Positions 1 to 9,274 are shown, counted from the stretch's first letter. The stretch is 64,000 nucleotides of DNA from M3007 sp046160345 (GCA_046160345.1 JBJXGO010000023.1:16529-80528), one strand, 5' to 3'. Numbers and translations are program-made. Notes: generated from the letters alone by a model not told the origin.

Positions 1-438
1 TGTAATCTCAAAAGGCTCATAAAAATCAACTTTATCACTTGGAAACGGTACTGGTAAAGGTGTTGCCGGGTATATTCCTTGGATAAGTTTTTTAACTACC
101 GGATCAAAATCACCCGGCCCATCGCCCTTAGCCCATACTTCCTTGGTGCAGCCAGCCAATTCAAACTTAGCATATACGCGAGGTGCCTTACCACTTACAA
201 AAGCAACTGGAGTTTCAGCATTAGGGTATTTCCAAGCGAGCCCTACAATAGGCGGATGTGGGTCATAGTCCCTCACCATATTTATTTTATGGTTCGGGAA
301 ATTATTTGGTGATAGAAAATTTACTTCATCAACCCTAATCTTGTAATCAAAGCAAGAGGTGGTCTGGGTATGAAGGCTGTTGATTCCTACTATTAATAGT
401 AACAAAGTTAGCACTTTACAGGTTTTGAACGTATCCAT
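1..438 (-). CDS. Exported hypothetical protein, 3' part outside window
   Basis: An open reverse frame runs off the left edge of the window, so only the N-terminal 146 residues are visible. The N-terminus (MDTFKTCKVLTLLLLIVGI) is a Sec-type signal sequence. The mature part has paired cysteines (TTSCFDY, LAGCTKEVW) and is rich in Pro, Asp and Gly. I do not recognise a family. An in-frame ATG at 462 would add eight residues including two Glu, which is less typical of a signal peptide, so 438 is preferred. A TATCTTTG -7-like box on this strand at 579-586 could drive it, divergent from the XRE gene. Confidence is in the existence of the gene, not in a function. Confidence 0.7.
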   Translation of the reverse strand, partial: MDTFKTCKVLTLLLLIVGINSLHTQTTSCFDYKIRVDEVNFLSPNNFPNHKINMVRDYDPHPPIVGLAWKYPNAETPVAFVSGKAPRVYAKFELAGCTKEVWAKGDGPGDFDPVVKKLIQGIYPATPLPVPFPSDKVDFYEPFEIT

Positions 439-561
439 AAATCCGTAGAATTTTTCTTCCATAAATGGACGGCTATTAATAATCTTGATGTTGGGTTTGA
501 ATGTTGAATCTGCGAGTCTTAAAATTCTAAATATAAAGATATTTGGTGCTGAGTTTTGAAG

Positions 562-592
562 TTGGATTTGTCTAGGGACAAAGATAAATTTG
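562..592 (+). promoter_or_regulatory. Bacteroidetes-type promoter before the XRE gene
   Basis: TTG at 562-564 is followed after 20 bases by TAAATTTG at 585-592, matching the known Bacteroidetes -33/-7 arrangement. The expected start is near 596, about 70 bases ahead of the XRE start codon. A reverse-strand TATCTTTG overlaps it at 579-586, so two promoters may be back to back. Confidence 0.45.
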
Positions 593-667
593 CTCAACCG
601 CCCCAGTGGTTTGCAAACTCTGCATACTTTCGCGCCAAACTCTCATCATTTCGCAATTTTTTCGCCC

Positions 668-973
668 ATGCACACAATTACAGAGGATGTTCGAGAGAAC
701 ATCAAAAAAATGCGGGAATTCAAGGGCATTTCTCCCGAACAAATGGCCACCCAGTTGGGCATGTCACCAAGAGCCTACCATGATTTTGAGAATGGAGGTA
801 CTAAAATAGACCTTGCCCGTTTAGAGAAAATAGCTCCAATCTTAGAAGTCACTCTTGACCAACTGATGCATCTGCATGAGCGGAGTATTTTCAACACGCT
901 GAATTACCATCAAAATGGACAGTGCATCGTTGCCAACAACAATGTATTCGTCGTTGACCGTGACGTGTACTAA
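668..973 (+). CDS. XRE-family helix-turn-helix regulator, prematurely stopped
   Basis: Predicted DNA-binding transcriptional regulator of 101 residues. The start at MHTITEDVREN is chosen because the upstream in-frame extension has no HTH character and the HTH follows directly. Residues about 6-62 form a Cro/CI-type HTH (IKKMREFKG, EQMATQLGMSPRAYHDFENG, LEKIAPILEVTLDQL). The frame stops at TAA 971-973 within a region that in relatives leads into a C-terminal coiled coil, and the same frame continues open to 1138 with coiled-coil-like sequence. The product may therefore be truncated, or the stop may be a recent mutation or a base-calling error. It may regulate itself or the neighbouring glycogen phosphorylase gene, but nothing shows this. 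Confidence 0.75.
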   Translation: MHTITEDVRENIKKMREFKGISPEQMATQLGMSPRAYHDFENGGTKIDLARLEKIAPILEVTLDQLMHLHERSIFNTLNYHQNGQCIVANNNVFVVDRDVY

Positions 974-1138
974 CAGCAGCTGACTGACCTCCGAAAAACC
1001 GCCGAAAACTGGCGAGATTTGTACCTTGTAGAAAAAGAAGAACGGCTTCAAACCGAAGAAAAATGGAAATCCATGCTCGTTGTCAAAGAAGAAGATTTTC
1101 AGCGCTTGCTTGAGCGGTTACTTCCTTCACCCCTCTAA
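974..1138 (+). pseudogene. In-frame coiled-coil tail of the XRE gene after a TAA
   Basis: The 54 codons after the TAA are in the same frame as the HTH gene and read QQLTDLRKTAENWRDLYLVE and then KEERLQTEEKWKSML, a charged heptad-like sequence of the kind that ends many Bacteroidetes XRE regulators, finishing at TAA 1136-1138. One base change (TAA to GAA or CAA) would restore a 156-residue protein. No plausible start of its own is seen. Confidence 0.6.
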
Positions 1139-1217
1139 GATTCCCCCAAAGCCTACCTTCGCCCGCGCTATAACGCAGACGATATCTCAACCTTCACCTT
1201 TACACACCACGGACAAT

Positions 1218-3782
1218 ATGGTCGGCAACCTGACCCAAAACAGCGCAAAACTCAAGCGTATTTTCATAGAACCCAAGCTCCCGGAAGGCCTTTCGCCTCT
1301 AACGGAACTCGCTCACAATATCTGGTGGTGCTGGAACCATGAAGCTACAGAACTTTTCCAAAGCATTGATCAACAACAGTTTGTGGCACACCACTATAAC
1401 CCTGTGGCATTGCTTGACGAACTTACCATCGAGCGGGCGCAAGAACTTTTGGCCGACGTTGATTTTATGGCGCGGATGAAACGTGTCCACAAAACTTTTC
1501 GCGATTATGTGGATAAAGCCCCTGCGAAAACGGGCGCCCAAATCGGCTATTTCTGCATGGAATACGGCCTGCACCAAAGCCTGCGCTTATATTCCGGGGG
1601 CTTGGGTGTACTGGCAGGCGACTATCTTAAGGAAATCAGTGACCGCAACGCCAATTTTGTAGCCGTAGGCCTTTTGTATCGGTATGGATATTTTCAACAG
1701 GGCATCTCCATCAGCGGGGAGCAACTGCATCATTCCGATCCGGAGAAGTTTACCCAACTTCCCCTTAAGCCAGTACGTGATGCCCGTGGCGAGTGGGTCA
1801 AAATTCATGTAAATCTCAGCGGACGAACTGTTTGGGCCAAGGTATGGCAACTGCCTGTAGGGCGTATGTCGCTATACCTGCTCGACACGGATATCGACGA
1901 TAATATTTGGGAGGACCGCAGTATCACCCACCAACTTTACGGCGGCGACAACGAAAACCGACTACGACAGGAATTGTTGCTGGGCATTGGCGGCCTGAGG
2001 GCACTGGAGGCTATGGGAATTCACCCCGAGCTATTTCATCTGAATGAGGGTCATGCGGCGTTTCTTGGTCTGGAAAGGATCCGCAATTATATGAAAGTCA
2101 ATGGTTTGATCTATGATGAAGCCCTGGAAGTAGTGCGATCAACCCAACTTTTCACCACCCATACGCCGGTTCCGGCAGGCCACGATACGTTCTCCGAAGC
2201 CCTCCTGCGCGACTATCTTTATGAATATACTTATGCGCTTGACCTATCCTGGGAGGCACTTGTTGGTCTTGGGAGGTCGAATGCCAAAGACTCCAACGAA
2301 CTGTTCAACGTAAGCCACCTGGCCATCCGCACAAGCCAGGAAATAAATGGTGTGAGCCGCCTGCATGGCGAAGTTAGCCAACGGATGTTTGAGGAATTAA
2401 ACCCTGACTATAATTATGCGGAAAGCAATATCGGATATGTCACCAATTCCGTGCATTTCCCAACCTGGGTGGCCCGCGAATGGCTGGATTTTTATGAAAA
2501 AAAGTTGGGGGCAAGCATTTTACAAAACCAGACGGACAAAAAATTGTGGCAAAAAATTCATGAGGTGCCTGACGGCGAAATCATGGCCATCCGCAGGCTT
2601 TTGAAAAAACGGCTTCTGGATTGGGTGCGCAAATCATTGGCAGAAGACCTTATGTGCCGGGGAGACAACCCGCGGAGCTCTTTCGAGATCGTCAATGCTA
2701 TCAAAGACGACGCACTTGTGTTTGGTTTTGCCCGCCGGTTTGCCACTTACAAGCGCGCGACCCTTATTTTTAGCAATGAAAAACGCCTTGCGGAAATCGT
2801 GAACAACCCCGATCGTCCGGTCATTTTTCTGTTTGCTGGAAAAGCACACCCCGCGGACAAAGGCGGTCAGGAATTTATCCGCCTGGTATATAACGTAACG
2901 AAAAATCCGGAATTTAAAGGCAAGGTCATTTTCCTCGAAAATTACAGCATGGAAATGGCTAAATTGCTCGTGCAAGGCGTGGATGTGTGGCTCAACAACC
3001 CCACACGCCCCAAAGAGGCCTCCGGCACCTCGGGTATGAAAGCCGTGATGAATGGCGTGATGAATTTCTCGGTGCTGGATGGCTGGTGGTGCGAAGGGTA
3101 CCGCCCTGGCGCAGGCTGGGCTTTGCCCGAAAAAGATACTTACCCTGAACAGCCGGCCCTGCAAAATGAACTCGACGCGGAGACCATTTACAACCTGCTG
3201 GAAAATGACATCGTGCCGAGCTATTACGATCAGGACCAAAATGGCGTTTCTGCCCGTTGGGTAAGTCATATCAAGCATACCATCGCCGAGATCGCACCTG
3301 AATTCGTTATGGGTAGAATGCTTAATGATTACCAGACACGTTTTTACTCCAAACTTGCACAACGCAGCGAGCAGCTCAAACAAAAGGACTACGCACTAAT
3401 TCGCACTTTGGCCCTTTGGAAAAACCGCGTCCGCCGCAGCTGGCCAGCCATTGGATTGGTTGATTTGCAAGCTCCTGACACTTTTAACCGATCACTGCCC
3501 TTGGGCGAAAAATTTAAAGCATCGGCTATTCTTCATCTCCAGGACCTTAGTGCAGAAGACATTGGGGTGGAGGTTGTTTTTTACAAGAGGCATTCGGAGA
3601 AGGAACTCGAATTCCTTTTCGTTGAGGAAATGGAATTGAAAGGTAAAAAAGGAGCAGAAGTCACTTTTGGCTGTTCGTTCGTGCCGCGCACTGCGGGCGT
3701 GTTCGAGTATGGTTTCAGGGTTTTTCCTAAACATGCGTTGTTGCCGCACCGACAGGATTTTGGTTTGGTGAGGTGGTTGTGA
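1218..3782 (+). CDS. glgP: Alpha-glucan (glycogen) phosphorylase
   Basis: Phosphorolyses alpha-1,4-glucans to glucose 1-phosphate in the cytoplasm (GT35 family). The 854-residue protein is of the alpha-glucan phosphorylase type with an N-terminal DUF3417-like segment (LTELAHNIWWCWNHEA). Central motifs include YFCMEYGLHQSLRLYSGGLG and the HLNEGHAAF segment. The pyridoxal-phosphate site is EASGTSGMKAVMNG, with the Schiff-base lysine at about residue 608. The frame is open upstream to 1080, but that extension overlaps the XRE tail and is low in homology signal, so MVGNLTQ at 1218 is chosen. A strong terminator follows at 3811. Length fits the family. A role in glycogen turnover is established family knowledge. 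Confidence 0.93.
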   Translation: MVGNLTQNSAKLKRIFIEPKLPEGLSPLTELAHNIWWCWNHEATELFQSIDQQQFVAHHYNPVALLDELTIERAQELLADVDFMARMKRVHKTFRDYVDKAPAKTGAQIGYFCMEYGLHQSLRLYSGGLGVLAGDYLKEISDRNANFVAVGLLYRYGYFQQGISISGEQLHHSDPEKFTQLPLKPVRDARGEWVKIHVNLSGRTVWAKVWQLPVGRMSLYLLDTDIDDNIWEDRSITHQLYGGDNENRLRQELLLGIGGLRALEAMGIHPELFHLNEGHAAFLGLERIRNYMKVNGLIYDEALEVVRSTQLFTTHTPVPAGHDTFSEALLRDYLYEYTYALDLSWEALVGLGRSNAKDSNELFNVSHLAIRTSQEINGVSRLHGEVSQRMFEELNPDYNYAESNIGYVTNSVHFPTWVAREWLDFYEKKLGASILQNQTDKKLWQKIHEVPDGEIMAIRRLLKKRLLDWVRKSLAEDLMCRGDNPRSSFEIVNAIKDDALVFGFARRFATYKRATLIFSNEKRLAEIVNNPDRPVIFLFAGKAHPADKGGQEFIRLVYNVTKNPEFKGKVIFLENYSMEMAKLLVQGVDVWLNNPTRPKEASGTSGMKAVMNGVMNFSVLDGWWCEGYRPGAGWALPEKDTYPEQPALQNELDAETIYNLLENDIVPSYYDQDQNGVSARWVSHIKHTIAEIAPEFVMGRMLNDYQTRFYSKLAQRSEQLKQKDYALIRTLALWKNRVRRSWPAIGLVDLQAPDTFNRSLPLGEKFKASAILHLQDLSAEDIGVEVVFYKRHSEKELEFLFVEEMELKGKKGAEVTFGCSFVPRTAGVFEYGFRVFPKHALLPHRQDFGLVRWL

Positions 3783-3810
3783 TAAAATGTTTCTTAGCGT
3801 CCATGTTTTT

Positions 3811-3850
3811 AATTGACCGGCTGGCCTGGAGCCTCCCGGTCAATTTTTAT
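3811..3850 (+). terminator. Rho-independent terminator of glgP
   Basis: AATTGACCGG at 3811-3820 pairs perfectly with CCGGTCAATT at 3836-3845 around a 15-base loop and is followed by a T-rich run. It lies 28 bases after the glgP stop. Confidence 0.8.
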
Positions 3851-3939
3851 TGGGGGTGACGATTTTGCCAAAAAACCGTCGAGAATGGTCAAAATTTAAT
3901 GCCCGAACATAGAATGGGGTTCCGGCATCGAAACTGCAC

Positions 3940-3947
3940 TATTTTTG
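3940..3947 (+). promoter_or_regulatory. -7 box for the SPOR-OmpA gene
   Basis: TATTTTTG matches the Bacteroidetes TAnnTTTG -7 consensus and predicts a start near 3951, 26 bases before the ATG at 3977. No clear TTG is seen at the -33 distance, so support is partial. Confidence 0.35.
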
Positions 3948-3976
3948 CATCGTTTTTCACCGCAAAAACTACATCC

Positions 3977-4735
3977 ATGAAAAGATCTTTCCTTACCACA
4001 ATATTGCTTATTTCTTTTTTATCTATTGAAAATCAGCTCCTTGCGCAAGATTTTCGGGTTCAAATAGCTGCTTATGGAACGCGCATGAAACCCGAATATT
4101 TCAAGGAGCGCGGTATCGAAAACTATGTGGAAACAACCGATCAGCTCGGCCTGTACCGCTATTTTGCAGGGGCATTCAAAACCCGCGACGAAGCAGAAGT
4201 GGTGCGCAAAGAAGTAGCGGCCAAAGGTTTTCCTTACGCCCTTATCATTGACCTGGAAGAACAGCGGGTACTTTGCGGTGCAGGCTGCCCTTATTTCCGA
4301 AACGGCACGGTCTATGTGAATGACCAACAAAGACGGGAAACAACCAATACCATTTATTTTGAATTTGGCCGGTATAGCCTCACGCCCGATGCGAAGGCTG
4401 TGCTTAACCGTTTTTATGAGCAATTGCGAGATAACCCCTCGCTTAAACTAAAAATCCACGGCTTTACAGACGGGCTCGGCAGCAGGGAAGCCAACCTGCG
4501 ACTTTCCGCCAACCGCTCAAGATCGGCCCGCAATTACCTGGTTTATAAAGGAATACGTGTTGACCGAATGCTGATGGAGGTATTTGGTGAAGGCAACCCG
4601 ATCTTAGCGAACAAAGACGAAAGCGACGATCGGACAGACGCCCCTGAAAACCGCAAATGGAATCGGCGCGTTGTGCTCCTTCTGGTCAACGATTTTGGCG
4701 AGGCTGCCACGGATGATTCTGTTTTGAAAAATTGA
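3977..4735 (+). CDS. SPOR plus OmpA-domain envelope protein
   Basis: A 252-residue exported protein. The start MKRSFLTTILLISFLS gives a signal peptide ending near LLAQ at residue 24; the longer frame from 3899 would bury it. Residues about 25-92 resemble a SPOR domain (FRVQIAAYG, FKTRDEAEVVRKEVAAKGF), which in known proteins binds denuded glycan strands. Residues about 124-245 are an OmpA C-terminal peptidoglycan-binding domain (TIYFEFGRYSLTPDAKAVL, GFTDGLGSREANLRLSANRS, NRRVVLLL). A CGAGC motif at 100-104 lies between them. Both domains point to periplasmic cell-wall binding. A larger protein at 16975 carries the same two domains in the opposite order. Confidence 0.85.
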   Translation: MKRSFLTTILLISFLSIENQLLAQDFRVQIAAYGTRMKPEYFKERGIENYVETTDQLGLYRYFAGAFKTRDEAEVVRKEVAAKGFPYALIIDLEEQRVLCGAGCPYFRNGTVYVNDQQRRETTNTIYFEFGRYSLTPDAKAVLNRFYEQLRDNPSLKLKIHGFTDGLGSREANLRLSANRSRSARNYLVYKGIRVDRMLMEVFGEGNPILANKDESDDRTDAPENRKWNRRVVLLLVNDFGEAATDDSVLKN

Positions 4736-4739
4736 AAGA

Positions 4740-4787
4740 GGGTGCCCTAAAAGGATCGATAAAATGCTGAATCCTGTTTGGACACCC
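4740..4787. terminator. Imperfect hairpin between convergent genes
   Basis: GGGTG at 4740-4744 can pair with CACCC at 4783-4787, and AGGAT at 4752-4756 with ATCCT at 4771-4775, with mismatched bases between. It sits between the convergent OmpA and T9SS genes and may stop transcription from either side. No long T-run is present, so confidence is low. Confidence 0.35.
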
Positions 4788-4799
4788 CCTTGTTTGGCT

Positions 4800-7556
4800 T
4801 TATTCCTTTACCAGTTTTCCGCTCTTGCGCCAGGTTTTTCCTCGCAATTCCCAGACGTAGACGCCAGCCGGAAGCCCATTCAACTGCAATACGCCCTTTT
4901 CTCCTGACAAGGTTTCATCTCGAAGCAAATTTCCTTTCAGATCAAAAAGCCTGATTGAATAGTTGTGGAGGTCTTGACCAGCAATCGTAAACGTGGCTAT
5001 ATCGCGTGTTGGGTTGGGTGAAACCAGCACTGAAACATTGCTTTTTGGTTCAAGGCTTCCAGAGCCAGTGCCAAAATTGGCCGAAAACATACCGTTACCG
5101 TGGGTGGCCGCTACTACCAGCCCGTCAGAACGGCGCACGTCCACATAATCCACCACGGTGCTTCCAATTTCGTTGGGACCTTCAAGTGTCCAAACCGTGC
5201 CAGGTTGGCCAGTTGCATGCAGTTTCAGGGTGTCAGCGCTGTAAAGGCCCACACTTGTGCCGCAGAAATATTTGAGCGAGCCGTTGTCCATGGGCAAGAT
5301 GTTCACCCAGCGCAGTGAAGGGCCAGCGCCCGTGCCAGCCAGCGTTGGTTCAAGATTGCCGCCTACTTTTTTCCAGCTCGCGCCCGCATCTTCGCTCAGA
5401 TAAATGCTGTACAAGTTGTAGTTGGAGTACACCAGCACAACCCGGTCAGCATTGGTGGGGTCTATGGCCAGGCAGTTGATGTAGGCATTCGAGGAGGTGT
5501 CTGGAGCGGGTAAAGCGGTGAAGCTGGGCGTTCCCGTGTTGGCATTGTCCACCCGGAATACCTTGTTGTTCGAGCTGCCCAGATACAGGCGGTTGGCCGG
5601 GGCTGTTTCGGAAATTGAAATGGCAGAGAAAACGCCGCCCGAAATTGTATCCGGGAACTGCATCCAACCTTGAGAAATAGCATCCCATTCCCCCGTAAGC
5701 GGGATGGAAGCAAGTTGATTTTGGCGATAAACCTTATTTCCGGCAGGCAGGTACAGGAGGTTCGGGTTGTTCGGGTCGAGTACTAATGGATTGATAAACA
5801 GGTAATCATCCGCTGTTGGGCCAATAGGGTCAAAGCGATTATAGCCCGTTACGTGTCCAGTGTTGTCGAGTGTAGCCTTTATCACTTTCATGCCAGCCGC
5901 CTGCACGGACAAGACATAAAAAGCTTTGCCGGGAGCGATGGCTCCGTAGGCTCCGTCTGCGAGCATAGTTTCCGTCCAGGGGGCTGTAGGGTCGGCGGAA
6001 TTTGTAAAAAAGATGCCGTTGTCTTGCAAACCGCCGTAGAGAGTGTTGTCGCCAGGGGCATTTTTGTCAATGGTGGCCGTATAAAATTGCGAAGTGACAT
6101 ATCCATTGTTGAGGGCCGTCCATTCGACTGTAGTTGCGAGGCAGTTCTCGGTGCGATGGATGCCACCGTCACTGGCCGAAAGCAGTACATTTGGATTGGA
6201 GGGCAGGAACACGGCTTCGTGCAGGTCAGGGTGGTGGTTGGGGTAAAATTCAAAATATGGAAGTGTGGTGCCGACTTTGAATCCCCCGATCTTGGTGGTG
6301 TTGTCGAGGGTGGCAAAGCCATCGGTGCTGCGCCAGAGGTTGGTACCGCCGAGGATAACATTGCCGGTGCCGGGCTGTACTTTTATCACAAGATCGTAAC
6401 CATTTTGGCTGGCGAATTGATCGAATGGAGTGCCTGTGCCTGGCAAATTCATGGAGCGGTCTTCCCATTGGCCGCCAGCACCAGATCCGTCGCCGCTCAG
6501 GTAAGTGTATTTCCAAAGGCTGGTCCAGTTATCCGAACCGTAGTACAAAGTATAATGCCCACTTCCCGGCGTAACACCACAGAAATACACTTCGTTTTCA
6601 TTGCTTGGATTGATGCCAATGACAATGCGGTCGTACACATTGGGCATGTTGGGAGGCGTGATATTGGCCCAGGTAGTACCGTTAGTACTGCGCCATATAC
6701 CTTTCGGAGTTCCACCACTACTGAGGGTGGCATATACAACCCCGGTAGATGTGACGGCTACCTCGGTAAAATACGAATATGGTTGACCTGTACTTGGGCC
6801 GCGCACTACCATCCAGGACGAGCCTCCATTTGTGCTGCGGAAAATCGCGCCATACGTGGCGGCATACAACTCGTCTTGTGTGGCTGAGGGATCCGTTGCA
6901 ACGCGCCATAAGCCTTGCCATACAGTGGTGAATTCATGCGGGTTGCCACCAGCCGTTGGAGCAATCGGCGCCCAAGTGTTGCCGCCGTCTGTACTTTTGA
7001 ACATCCCGTCGCCGAGGTAGAAGGCCCAAGACGCAGACGCAGAAGAGCCGTAAAGTTCCCCTGAAGTGTAATACCAGATATTGGTCTTTCCGGGCCGGGT
7101 GTCCTGCGCGATGCTCGTGACACCGGGGTGCGCATTGAGCGGGGTTTTGCGTGCCCAGGTTTGACCGCCGTCTTCGCTGAGCCATATACCACCCGAAACG
7201 CCGCCCGCCAGTATTCGGTTCTCGTTTGTAACGTCTATCGCCAAGGCGCGGGTACGACCGCCCACGTTCCAAGGACCGCGCGACATCCATTGGCCATTGC
7301 CGCCGCGCTCGGCTACGGCCTGCGGAAGGGTGGCTGCATATTGACGTTCAAGGAATTGTATTCCTGGGGGGATTTGCCCGGTGGCGGGGTCAGCGAGGCG
7401 CATCCTTTCCCATTCACGGCGTGCTTCGCCGTTTTCTATGGGGGGACCACCGGGAATTTTTAGGGCACCCGCGAGGGTGTTTTTTTGGTTCGAAAAATAG
7501 AAAAAGCCGCAAGCGGCAAACAGCAGGGCTGCAAAAATGGGTATGATTTTTTTCAT
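4800..7556 (-). CDS. Secreted BNR/sialidase-like propeller protein with T9SS sorting domain
   Basis: A 918-residue exported protein. MKKIIPIFAALLFAACGFFYF is the signal sequence (a lipobox-like AACG is present but T9SS cargo normally use signal peptidase I). The body has many BNR/VPS10-type repeats (WLSEDGGQTWARK, FKSTDGGNTWAPI, FRSTNGGSSWMVV, LSEDAGASWKKVGG) expected to form one or two beta-propellers. The last about 75 residues are a type A T9SS sorting domain (VLVSPNPTRDIATFTI, LPAGVYVWELRG, SGKLVKE), so the product is probably exported by T9SS and attached or released. Substrate is unknown. A second BNR cargo gene lies upstream on the same strand, about 110 bases away. Confidence 0.85.
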   Translation of the reverse strand: MKKIIPIFAALLFAACGFFYFSNQKNTLAGALKIPGGPPIENGEARREWERMRLADPATGQIPPGIQFLERQYAATLPQAVAERGGNGQWMSRGPWNVGGRTRALAIDVTNENRILAGGVSGGIWLSEDGGQTWARKTPLNAHPGVTSIAQDTRPGKTNIWYYTSGELYGSSASASWAFYLGDGMFKSTDGGNTWAPIAPTAGGNPHEFTTVWQGLWRVATDPSATQDELYAATYGAIFRSTNGGSSWMVVRGPSTGQPYSYFTEVAVTSTGVVYATLSSGGTPKGIWRSTNGTTWANITPPNMPNVYDRIVIGINPSNENEVYFCGVTPGSGHYTLYYGSDNWTSLWKYTYLSGDGSGAGGQWEDRSMNLPGTGTPFDQFASQNGYDLVIKVQPGTGNVILGGTNLWRSTDGFATLDNTTKIGGFKVGTTLPYFEFYPNHHPDLHEAVFLPSNPNVLLSASDGGIHRTENCLATTVEWTALNNGYVTSQFYTATIDKNAPGDNTLYGGLQDNGIFFTNSADPTAPWTETMLADGAYGAIAPGKAFYVLSVQAAGMKVIKATLDNTGHVTGYNRFDPIGPTADDYLFINPLVLDPNNPNLLYLPAGNKVYRQNQLASIPLTGEWDAISQGWMQFPDTISGGVFSAISISETAPANRLYLGSSNNKVFRVDNANTGTPSFTALPAPDTSSNAYINCLAIDPTNADRVVLVYSNYNLYSIYLSEDAGASWKKVGGNLEPTLAGTGAGPSLRWVNILPMDNGSLKYFCGTSVGLYSADTLKLHATGQPGTVWTLEGPNEIGSTVVDYVDVRRSDGLVVAATHGNGMFSANFGTGSGSLEPKSNVSVLVSPNPTRDIATFTIAGQDLHNYSIRLFDLKGNLLRDETLSGEKGVLQLNGLPAGVYVWELRGKTWRKSGKLVKE

Positions 7557-7669
7557 GTGAAAAAAGCTTTAGGCGCGAAAGGTAAAAAACCTCATTCGTG
7601 ATTATTGTCATGGCACCAATCAATTTGAAGTATATGGCGCAAGATGATGTGGCTCAAGGTCTTTAACAT

Positions 7670-9118
7670 TCAGAACTTAATCACCCTGTCCACCGTAGTA
7701 CCTTTGTCATTGAAAACCTTTATCAGGAAAATGCCCTTGTTCAAAGCTTGCAAGCTAATGGAGGTCATTGTCCCGCCTTGGATTTCCATGTGTTGCCATA
7801 CACGCCCGGAAAGGTCGATCAACTGAATCTGGAATGTCTCTGCCGGGTCGGCGTCAATCGTTACATGGAGGTAGTCTGTGGCGGGGTTAGGGCTTAAATA
7901 CATTTGTATTTCAGACACGGGCGGTTCTTCTGCATCGGTGATCACTGATCCCGACCATTTGAATATAGTAGGATAAATGGGACTGTTTTGGAGATTGGGG
8001 TACCGCCAACCTCCAGCCCAACCAATGGTGGGCGATAAGAACTGCATACAACGGATTCTGCTATACGGGCCCGTCAAAAAATTCCAGGTTTCACCCTCGT
8101 CATAAGATATAAGTTGCTGATAAACAAGCCCCGCCTGCCTGTAACCGTATGCCATACACACACCTCCTGTACCCGGGATCTCCGTCATTCCGAGCATTCG
8201 AAACAAGCGGTTCAGCGTACTGTTATCAGTAATTGGCATTCGCTCCCAGGTAAGACCCCCGTCATGGGTTCGAAACCCTTCCAGCAAGGCATATATCCCG
8301 CCCAGACTATCGCTATTAATGGTGGAGGCAATGCCATTCCTGGCATCTCTGAACGACACGCTGCCTGTGCCGCGAGGGTGATAATACGGAACGTGCAAAG
8401 TATCCCAGCTTACGCCTTTGTCGATGCTTCGGTAAATCCTTGAATGAGAGGCTCCGAACCAGACGGTATCGCCCACCACAGTATAATTCGTATTGCCCCA
8501 ATTGACAGCAAGGGTAACCCGTGCCCCGGGCGCCTCGGGAAGGCTGGATGGCTGCCAACTTTCTCCGCCATCCTTTGTGTAAGAACATTCGATATACCAG
8601 CCCGAACTGTCTTTCCCTTCCCCATAAGCGAACCCTTCAGAATCATTAAAAAAATGAACGGAAACCAAGGTGTTTGCAACAGTACCAGTAATTGGGACAG
8701 GTTTTTCGACCCAGTTATTTCCGCCATCGGTAGTTTTTATAACCCGGCTTTTATTTTGGGACCAATCGGATAGACCCCAGACTGAGGCCCATGCGGTATC
8801 AGCATTCATCGCGAAAACATTGCCAACTTCTTCCGTAGGTGTAATGATGGAAATAATCTTGCGTTCCCAGCTTGAGCCGCTGTTAACCGTACGAAAAAGA
8901 TCCTTGGAATGGGCAGAACCATAATTTCTGAATACGGATGCCCAAACTACATTGCTGTCCACCACGGAAACATTCCAAATCATCGGGGCATTACCGGATG
9001 CGCCTGACACTTGTGTGCCGCTGTAGGATTGGGTCCATTGAGCGGTGCTTGTCTTCGAAAAGGCTAAGAACAGGAGCACCGAGAAAAAAATTCGTGGAAG
9101 TAGGCTGATTGTTCTCAT
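7670..9118 (-). CDS. Secreted BNR/Ycf48-like propeller protein with T9SS sorting domain
   Basis: A 482-residue exported protein. The start MRTISLLPRIFFSVLLFLAF is chosen over an ATG 42 bases upstream because it gives a clean signal peptide ending near STAQ. Repeated propeller strands such as IKTTDGGNNWVEK, SYTKDGGESWQPS, YRSIDKGVSWDTL and FRTHDGGLTWERM mark a BNR/Ycf48-type propeller. The C-terminus is a T9SS sorting domain (MYLSPNPATDYLHVTI, LIDLSGRVW, GIFLIKVFNDKG, RVIKF). It precedes the other BNR gene on the same strand and may share transcription. Function beyond secretion and probable surface location is not visible. Confidence 0.83.
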   Translation of the reverse strand: MRTISLLPRIFFSVLLFLAFSKTSTAQWTQSYSGTQVSGASGNAPMIWNVSVVDSNVVWASVFRNYGSAHSKDLFRTVNSGSSWERKIISIITPTEEVGNVFAMNADTAWASVWGLSDWSQNKSRVIKTTDGGNNWVEKPVPITGTVANTLVSVHFFNDSEGFAYGEGKDSSGWYIECSYTKDGGESWQPSSLPEAPGARVTLAVNWGNTNYTVVGDTVWFGASHSRIYRSIDKGVSWDTLHVPYYHPRGTGSVSFRDARNGIASTINSDSLGGIYALLEGFRTHDGGLTWERMPITDNSTLNRLFRMLGMTEIPGTGGVCMAYGYRQAGLVYQQLISYDEGETWNFLTGPYSRIRCMQFLSPTIGWAGGWRYPNLQNSPIYPTIFKWSGSVITDAEEPPVSEIQMYLSPNPATDYLHVTIDADPAETFQIQLIDLSGRVWQHMEIQGGTMTSISLQALNKGIFLIKVFNDKGTTVDRVIKF

Positions 9119-9149
9119 GACAAGAAATTTAAAAGTGAGAATTTGCACA

Positions 9150-9274
9150 CTACTAGACATTTTTCACGCAGATGTTACGCAGATGTGATACACAGATGTC
9201 ACACAGATTAATTCTGCGTAAAATCTGTGTGGATTATCTGTGTAACATCTGTGTGAAATAAAAATGTCCAGTAG
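9150..9274. repeat. Nested palindrome, CTACTGGACATTTTT-type outer arms
   Basis: Outer arms CTACTAGACATTTTT (from 9150) and AAAAATGTCCAGTAG (ending 9274) are inverted with one mismatch. Inside, runs of the unit CACAGATGT in one orientation face ACATCTGTG units in the other, so the whole 125 bases can fold into one long hairpin. The same outer arms recur at 15795-15886 around a different core. It lies upstream of both divergently transcribed neighbours (reverse BNR gene and forward pirin). Confidence 0.75.

Noticed and set aside
2634..3383. A 249-codon reverse frame inside glgP
   Set aside because: It lies opposite the conserved catalytic part of glycogen phosphorylase and shows no domain of its own.
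5853..6887. A 344-codon forward frame opposite the BNR/T9SS gene
   Set aside because: It is antisense to a well-supported secreted protein with many BNR motifs, has Cys/Gly-rich low-similarity sequence and no family features.
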